Below are positions 5,841-10,114 of a stretch of 12,512 bases of DNA, in pieces; position 1 is the first letter of the stretch, and the number at the start of each line of letters is the position of its first letter. A program made the translations under genes and the position numbers. Source of the DNA: an uncultured bacterium. Lineage in GTDB: Bacteria; Bacillota; Clostridia; Oscillospirales; Oscillospiraceae. The notes under the pieces are model-generated. The model saw only the letters and a program-made list of their open reading frames with translations. It ran no database searches and was not told where the DNA came from. Location: assembly GCA_949286295.1 (NCBI GenBank), contig CASECK010000166.1, positions 1 through 12,512 on the forward strand, given 5' to 3'.

Positions 5841-6671
5841 TCACGGCCGGTCCATCAGATGGACGTTCAGGTGCTCATAGGTCATCTCCACCCCGTGGCG
5901 GGCAAAGGATTCCCGCACCCCCTCCATCAGGGCGTAGTACACATCCCAGTAGTCCACGGTGCTGGTCCATGCCCGGACCGTGTAATCCACGGCGCTGGAG
6001 CCGTACTTGGTCAGGTACACCGCCGGCGCCGGCTCCCGGCGCACCTGGGGCAGGCTGTCCGCCACCTCCAGAATGGCCTGCTTCACCGTCTGGGTGGGAG
6101 CGTCATAGGACACGGAGAACACCACGTCCACCCGGCGGCCCGCCTCGTTGGTGTAGTTGACGATTCGGGCGGCGGACATCTGGCTGTTGGGGATGGAGAT
6201 TCGCTTGGCGTCCACGGTGGTCAGCTTGGTATAGGCCAGGCCAATCTCCGCCACCGTGCCGCCGGTGCCGTCCGCGTCGATGTAGTCCCCCACCACAAAG
6301 GGCTTGGTCACCAGAATCATCAGCCCCCCAGCCAGGTTGGACAGGGTGTTCTGAAGAGCCAGGGACACCGCCAGGCCGATGACGCTGAGCATGGCGATGA
6401 TGGAGGTGACCTCGATGCCAAGGGTCCCCGCCACCATCAGGGCCAGCAGGAACCATAAGAAGACGTGGACGGTGGAGCGGATGTACACCCGCACGTCGGC
6501 CAGGGCCTTGGAGCGGTCCAGCAGCCGGTCCACCAGGCGCATGAGCACCCGGATGGCCACAAAGCCCACCAGCAAAATCGCGCATATCCGAACCACGCCG
6601 CCAGCCGTCAGGTCCTGAACACCCAGGGGCTTGGCCACCATATCCAAAATCGCTTGCAATTCTTCCGCCAT
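5841..6671 (-). CDS. mscS: Small-conductance mechanosensitive channel, MscS family
   Basis: A 276-residue inner-membrane channel that would open under membrane tension and release solutes during hypo-osmotic shock. Transmembrane segments lie near 25-47, 66-84 and 89-120. The last is the pore helix with its Gly/Ala-rich face (IGLAVSLALQNTLSNLAGGLMIL), running into KPFVVGDYI. The beta domain (about 128-178, with ISIPNSQMSAARIVNYT) and the alpha/beta C-terminal domain (180-270) follow, as in E. coli MscS of 286 residues. The ATG at 6669-6671 was chosen because AGGAG lies seven bases upstream. The frame extends 19 residues further into hairpin sequence. It lies just downstream of the mreB terminator, with no promoter visible in the roughly 55-base gap. 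Confidence 0.94.
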   Translation of the reverse strand: MAEELQAILDMVAKPLGVQDLTAGGVVRICAILLVGFVAIRVLMRLVDRLLDRSKALADVRVYIRSTVHVFLWFLLALMVAGTLGIEVTSIIAMLSVIGLAVSLALQNTLSNLAGGLMILVTKPFVVGDYIDADGTGGTVAEIGLAYTKLTTVDAKRISIPNSQMSAARIVNYTNEAGRRVDVVFSVSYDAPTQTVKQAILEVADSLPQVRREPAPAVYLTKYGSSAVDYTVRAWTSTVDYWDVYYALMEGVRESFARHGVEMTYEHLNVHLMDRP

Positions 6672-6687
6672 GGCGCATCTCCTCTCT

Positions 6688-6722
6688 CCGCCCGGAAGGG
6701 CGGGCCGGGGCGGCCGCCCCGG
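6688..6722 (-). other. Two stacked GC hairpins in the mscS leader
   Basis: Two adjoining inverted repeats fill the space between the mreB terminator and the mscS ribosome binding site. One is CCGCCC-GGAA-GGGCGG (6688-6703). The other is the 18-base perfect palindrome CCGGGGCGGCCGCCCCGG (6705-6722). Neither is followed by a T-tract on the minus strand. They could stabilise a processed mRNA end or modulate read-through. No -10 or -35 box is visible here. Confidence 0.6.
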
Positions 6723-6726
6723 TAGC

Positions 6727-6756
6727 AAAAGTCGGCCAGCGAAGCGGCTGGCCGGC
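6727..6756 (-). terminator. Intrinsic terminator of mreB
   Basis: On the minus strand, GCCGGCCAGC (6747-6756) pairs with GCTGGCCGAC (6731-6740), a 10-bp stem with one G-U pair. The loop is CGCTTC and a TTTT run follows (6727-6730). It lies 15 bases past the mreB stop. The T-run is short, so partial read-through into mscS is plausible. Confidence 0.8.
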
Positions 6757-6771
6757 TTTTTATCGCGTTTT

Positions 6772-7803
6772 TTAGTAGTTCATCTGTTTGCGGCGGGACA
6801 GGTTCATGGTGCCGTCCTGCATCTGGTCCAGGCTGTCCAGGCTCTTGCCGGTGCCATAGGCCACGCAGGAGATGGCGTCGTCGGCCACGTGGGTCTCGAT
6901 GCCGGTGTGGGATTCCACCAGCTTGTCAAAGCCCCACAGCAGCGAGCCGCCGCCGGTCATTACAATTCCGTTGGTGGAGATGTCGGCCACCAGCTCGGGG
7001 GGGGTGCGCTCCAAAACGCCGTGGATGGCCGCTAAAATGCGGCCGGAGACCTCTTCAAAGGCCTCAATCATCTCGCTGGAGGAGACGGAGAACACCCGGG
7101 GCAGGCCGGTCATCAGGCAGCGGCCCTTAATCTCCATGGTGACCTCCTCAGGGCGGGGGAACACGCAGCCGATGGTCATCTTCAGCTCCTCGGCGGTGCG
7201 GTCGCCGATGAGCACATTGTGCTTGCGGCGGATATATTTGATGACCGCCTCGTCAAACTTGTCCCCGGCAATCTTGATGGAGGCGGACTCCACCACGCCC
7301 CCCAGGGAGATGACGGCCACGTCGGCGGTGCCGCCGCCGATGTCCACCACCATGTGCCCGTCGGGCTTGGTGATGTCGATGCCCGCGCCGATGGCGGCGG
7401 CCACCGGCTCTTCAATGAGATAGGCCCGGCGGGCGCCGGCCTGGATGCCCGCGTCCACCACCGCGCGCTCCTCCACCTCGGTGATGCCGGAGGGGACGCA
7501 GATGAGCAGGCGGGGCTTGAACAGAGAGAAGGTGGTGACCTTCTTGATAAACTCCTTGAGCATCCGCTCGGTCATGTCATAGTCGGAGATGACGCCCTCC
7601 CGCAGGGGGCGCATGGCCACGATGTTGCCAGGGGTGCGGCCCAGCATGGCCTGGGCGTCGGTGCCCACCTTCAGCAGCTTGCCGGTGTTCTTGTCCATGG
7701 CCACCACCGAAGGCTCCCGCAGCACCACGCCCTTTCCTTTGATATAAACCAGGACCGAGGCGGTGCCCAAATCGATCCCGATGTCTTTACTGAATAAACC
7801 CAT
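6772..7803 (-). CDS. mreB: Rod shape-determining actin-like protein MreB
   Basis: A 343-residue cytoskeletal ATPase that forms membrane-associated filaments and guides lateral cell-wall synthesis. It shows the actin-fold motifs in order: phosphate-1 DIGIDLGTAS (7-16), VPSGITEVEERAV (103-116), EEPVAAAIGAG (131-141), phosphate-2 VVDIGGGTADVAV (162-174) and adenosine motif GIVMTGGGSLL (289-299). Length is normal for the family. The N-terminus MGLFSKDIGIDLG is typical, and its ATG follows AAGGTGGAAGG. It stands alone: neither mreC nor mreD follows, and a terminator ends the unit, so it may be a paralogue such as Mbl or MreBH, or the only copy in a rearranged locus. The sequence alone does not decide this. 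Confidence 0.95.
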   Translation of the reverse strand: MGLFSKDIGIDLGTASVLVYIKGKGVVLREPSVVAMDKNTGKLLKVGTDAQAMLGRTPGNIVAMRPLREGVISDYDMTERMLKEFIKKVTTFSLFKPRLLICVPSGITEVEERAVVDAGIQAGARRAYLIEEPVAAAIGAGIDITKPDGHMVVDIGGGTADVAVISLGGVVESASIKIAGDKFDEAVIKYIRRKHNVLIGDRTAEELKMTIGCVFPRPEEVTMEIKGRCLMTGLPRVFSVSSSEMIEAFEEVSGRILAAIHGVLERTPPELVADISTNGIVMTGGGSLLWGFDKLVESHTGIETHVADDAISCVAYGTGKSLDSLDQMQDGTMNLSRRKQMNY

Positions 7804-7871
7804 AATCCTTCCACCTTATCCATTTTCTATCTTTCACCGCCGCTTGCGCGGCCCATGCTTCCACATGATAT

Positions 7872-7900
7872 ATTATAGCCCCGTATCCGGCGCATTTCAA
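7872..7900 (-). promoter_or_regulatory. Predicted mreB promoter with a GNRA-hairpin leader
   Basis: TTGAAA (7895-7900) and a perfect TATAAT (7872-7877) are separated by 17 bases on the minus strand. The -35 box contains the comF stop codon (7897-7899), so the promoter is partly inside comF. The leader of about 60 bases carries a small hairpin, GCCGC-GCAA-GCGGC at 7839-7852, closed by a GNRA-type tetraloop. Confidence 0.8.
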
Positions 7901-8601
7901 TCATTTTTCCCGACTTTTTTTGGATTATTTTTATCCTCCCGCTCCCCCTGCCCGGCCCGGGCCAGAGTCAGGCCCCACACCGCCTGGGCTCCGGCCAGCC
8001 GCAGCAGGCAGGCGCACTCCGACAGGGTGGCCCCGGAGGTGACCACGTCGTCCACCAGCACCACCTGTTTGCCCGCAACCGCCGCGCCGGGCAGCAGCGC
8101 GTAGGCCCCCAGGGCGTTTGCCCTGCGGGCCTGGCCGTCCTCCAGCTCCGACTGGGGCCTGGTATGCCGAATCTTCCGCAGCGTGGGGAGGACCGGAAGG
8201 GACAGCTGCCGCCCTACCTCCGCCGCCAGAATCCGTGCCTGGTCAAACCCGCGCTCCCGCAGACGCTCCCGGCTCAGGGGGCACCAGGTCACCAGGCCGG
8301 CGCCCTGGGGCAGGTTGTCCCGCAGGCACTGGGCCATCAGCGCGCCGAAGGGCCTGCCATAGGCCCGGACCCGCTGGAATTTATACCGGTGGACGGCCTG
8401 GCGCACCTGCCCCTGATACCTCAGGGGAGAAAAACAGCCCTCCAAAAAGCCGGCCTTCCCCTCCCCCGCCCCGCCGGTCAGCCAGGGGAGTCTGGGCTGG
8501 CAGCCGGGGCACACAGGGGCCCGGGGGTCGTCCAGCACCCGCTGGCAAAAGGGGCACTTGGGCGGGACGAGCAGGTCCAGAAGAGCGGCGCCCAGACTCA
8601 T
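7897..8601 (-). CDS. comF: ComF family phosphoribosyltransferase-like protein
   Basis: A 234-residue protein of the ComF/GntX family, linked to DNA uptake and processing in naturally transformable bacteria. It has an N-terminal zinc finger with C16, C19, C31 and C34 (CPFC...CPGC). The C-terminal phosphoribosyltransferase fold carries the PRPP-binding signature VLVDDVVTSGAT (181-192). The conserved CPLSRERLRERGFDQA (107-122) and RHTRPQSEL (145-153) stretches are characteristic. The last 16 or so residues are charged and likely disordered. Its ATG overlaps the TGA of the preceding small ribbon-helix-helix gene (ATGA), so the two are translated as a pair. Presence of comF alone does not prove competence, because the family is widespread in Firmicutes. 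Confidence 0.93.
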   Translation of the reverse strand: MSLGAALLDLLVPPKCPFCQRVLDDPRAPVCPGCQPRLPWLTGGAGEGKAGFLEGCFSPLRYQGQVRQAVHRYKFQRVRAYGRPFGALMAQCLRDNLPQGAGLVTWCPLSRERLRERGFDQARILAAEVGRQLSLPVLPTLRKIRHTRPQSELEDGQARRANALGAYALLPGAAVAGKQVVLVDDVVTSGATLSECACLLRLAGAQAVWGLTLARAGQGEREDKNNPKKVGKND

Positions 8602-8774
8602 CGCTCCCCGTCCTCCCGGATGGGGCCGTGCTCCTTTTCAAACTCGCGGACGCATTTTTGAATCAGATACAAAATTTGTCCGCTCATGGAGCGGCCTTCC
8701 GCGCCGGCCACATATTGAAATTTGTCATGGAGGCTGGAGGCCATCCGGATGCTCAAGTGGGTCTTATCAGCCAT
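8598..8774 (-). CDS. Small ribbon-helix-helix-like (Arc/CopG-type) protein
   Basis: A 58-residue protein beginning MADKTHLSIRMASSLHDKFQYVA and ending in a charged tail. The layout fits an Arc/MetJ ribbon-helix-helix DNA-binding protein: a short beta strand (THLSIRM), helix A (SSLHDKFQYVAGAEG), then RSMSGQILYLIQKCVREFEKEH as the turn and helix B. The turn lacks the usual asparagine (SMSGQ), so it is an atypical member. Such proteins bind DNA as dimers through the strand, often at direct repeats. The ATG at 8772-8774 was chosen because it follows GGCGGAG and the fold begins there. A further ATG at 8837 would add 21 residues without a ribosome binding site. It overlaps comF by four bases (ATGA). 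Three GTGC repeats upstream may be its operator (inference). Confidence 0.75.
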   Translation of the reverse strand: MADKTHLSIRMASSLHDKFQYVAGAEGRSMSGQILYLIQKCVREFEKEHGPIREDGER

Positions 8775-8824
8775 ATGCTCCGCCTGCTTTCCACATTGGT
8801 AAAAAAAGCATACTGTTCCGCCAG

Positions 8825-8869
8825 ATAATAAATTCATTTTCAGTGCATTTTAAGTGCTTGAAATTGTGC
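8825..8869 (-). promoter_or_regulatory. Promoter and candidate operator repeats for the RHH-comF pair
   Basis: A weak sigma-A-like promoter, TTAAAA (8848-8853) with 17 bases to TATTAT (8825-8830), reads toward the small gene. Three GTGC tetramers on the plus strand, at 8843-8846, 8854-8857 and 8866-8869, are spaced 11 and 12 bases apart, close to one helical turn. They lie in and just upstream of the promoter. This is what an autoregulatory ribbon-helix-helix operator would look like, but the motif is short and could be chance. Confidence 0.45.
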
Positions 8870-8938
8870 TTCGTTCCATGATGTCGCTGTCCCTTTCCCG
8901 CGGGCCCACCCGGAAAAGCGCACGGCCGCCCTTTGGCA

Positions 8939-8971
8939 GGCCGGGCCGCCCGCTTTGCGGACGGCCCGGCC
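8939..8971 (-). terminator. Long GC hairpin after the aldo/keto reductase gene
   Basis: Directly after the reductase stop (8976-8978), a 15-bp stem with one G-U pair forms between 8957-8971 and 8939-8953, closed by three bases. No T-tract follows at once. The next T-run (TTTT) is at about 8914-8917. Thus it is terminator-like but not a canonical intrinsic terminator. A shorter competing hairpin can form with the next GGC repeats (about 8923-8942). Confidence 0.45.
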
Positions 8972-8975
8972 CTGT

Positions 8976-9989
8976 TCACCGGTGTAAAAACGTCTGGTAG
9001 TCCTCATAGTTGTCCCGGAGCAGCCGGGGGGTGTCCAGGCCGTAGGGGCACTTGGCGGCGCACTGATTACAGTGCAGGCAGCGCTCGATTTTCTCCATCT
9101 CCCGCTGCCACTGCTCTGACAGCCACACCTCCGGCCGGGAGCGCCGGAGCATCAGGGACATCCGGGCGCACTGGTTGATTTGAATGTCCACCGGGCAGGG
9201 CATACAGTACCCGCAGCCCCGGCAGAAATCGCCGGTGAGTTCCGCCCGGTCCCGCTCGATGACCTCCCGGTACCGCTCCGTCATCTCCGGGGGCCGACGC
9301 ACACAGTCCAGAAACTGGTCCAGCTCCCACTCGTGCTGGATGCCCCAGATGGGCACCACGCCCTCCTGCCCGGCCATCCAGGCCGCGGCGGCCATGCCAT
9401 CTCGGAGCAGGCCTCCGGCCATCCCCTTCATGGCGATAAAGCCCATCCCGGCCGCCCGGCACTTGTCCACCAGCTCCTGCTCCTGGGGGCCGGACAGATA
9501 GCTGTACGGGAACTGCAAGGTGGCATACAGGCCGGACTCGACGGCCTCATGGGCCACGGCCAGGCGGTGGTTGGTGATGGAGATGTGCCGTATCTTGCCC
9601 TGGGCCCGGGCCTCCAGCGCGGCGTCGTACAGGCCGTCCGCTCCGCCGGGCTTTGGACAGAAGGCGGGGTTATGGAACTGATAGACATCGATGTAGTCGG
9701 TCTCCAGCATCCTCAGGCTGGTCTCCAGGTCCTTCCACATCCCCTGCGCCGTGACCGCCGTGGTCTTGGTGGCGATGACCACCCGGTCCCGGATGCCCCG
9801 GAAGGCGCAGCCCAGCTTCTCCTCGCTGTCCGTATAGCTGCGCGCGGTGTCAAAATAGTTCATGCCGCCGTCCGCCGCCTTACGCAGCAGGCGGGCGGCC
9901 TCCTGCTTGGAGATTCGCTGGAGAGGCAGGCAGCCAAAGCCGTTTTTCTCAATGGCGATGCCGGTGCCGCCCAGCTGGATTTTGGTCAT
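8976..9989 (-). CDS. Aldo/keto reductase with C-terminal double 4Fe-4S domain
   Basis: A 337-residue oxidoreductase. Residues 1-240 form an aldo/keto reductase barrel with the catalytic tetrad visible as D47, Y52, K75 and H106 (NYFDTARSY, IATKT, YQFHN). Residues 250-320 hold two iron-sulfur motifs: C256-x2-C259-x2-C262-x2-C265-P and C304-x2-C307-x2-C310-x3-C314-P. Anaerobes often carry this fusion. It suggests that electrons can pass between the nicotinamide site and ferredoxin-like clusters, but the substrate is unknown. The ATG at 9987-9989 was chosen over one at 10013 because AAGGGAG lies eight bases upstream and the predicted transcription start is near 10018, which would leave the earlier ATG almost no leader. 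The gene stands alone between its promoter and a hairpin. Confidence 0.92.
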   Translation of the reverse strand: MTKIQLGGTGIAIEKNGFGCLPLQRISKQEAARLLRKAADGGMNYFDTARSYTDSEEKLGCAFRGIRDRVVIATKTTAVTAQGMWKDLETSLRMLETDYIDVYQFHNPAFCPKPGGADGLYDAALEARAQGKIRHISITNHRLAVAHEAVESGLYATLQFPYSYLSGPQEQELVDKCRAAGMGFIAMKGMAGGLLRDGMAAAAWMAGQEGVVPIWGIQHEWELDQFLDCVRRPPEMTERYREVIERDRAELTGDFCRGCGYCMPCPVDIQINQCARMSLMLRRSRPEVWLSEQWQREMEKIERCLHCNQCAAKCPYGLDTPRLLRDNYEDYQTFLHR

Positions 9990-10024
9990 GGATACCGCTC
10001 CCTTCTCAATCATTTCCTGTCTCT

Positions 10025-10053
10025 ATTAAACGGCGAAATCCCCGCCCTGTCAA
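10025..10053 (-). promoter_or_regulatory. Predicted promoter of the aldo/keto reductase gene
   Basis: A perfect TTGACA (10048-10053) and TTTAAT (10025-10030, 5/6 to the -10 box) are spaced by 17 bases on the minus strand. The -35 box begins only two bases after the T-run of the valS terminator. The implied leader is about 30 bases. Confidence 0.8.
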
Positions 10054-10055
10054 GG

Positions 10056-10089
10056 AAAAAAGCGGGCGGCCCCTCCCGGGGCCGCCCGC
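10056..10089 (-). terminator. Intrinsic terminator of valS
   Basis: GCGGGCGGCCCC (10078-10089 on the minus strand) and GGGGCCGCCCGC (10062-10073) form a perfect 12-bp stem with loop GGGA. A run of six T follows (10056-10061). It lies 25 bases after the valS stop codon. Confidence 0.93.
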
Positions 10090-10114
10090 TCGTCCCTGTC
10101 CGAACAGGCCGCGG

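Noticed and set aside
9990..10013. Reductase start at 10013 (eight extra residues)
   Set aside because: Only about two bases separate it from AGGA, and it lies at the predicted transcription start; the ATG at 9989 has AAGGGAG at proper distance.
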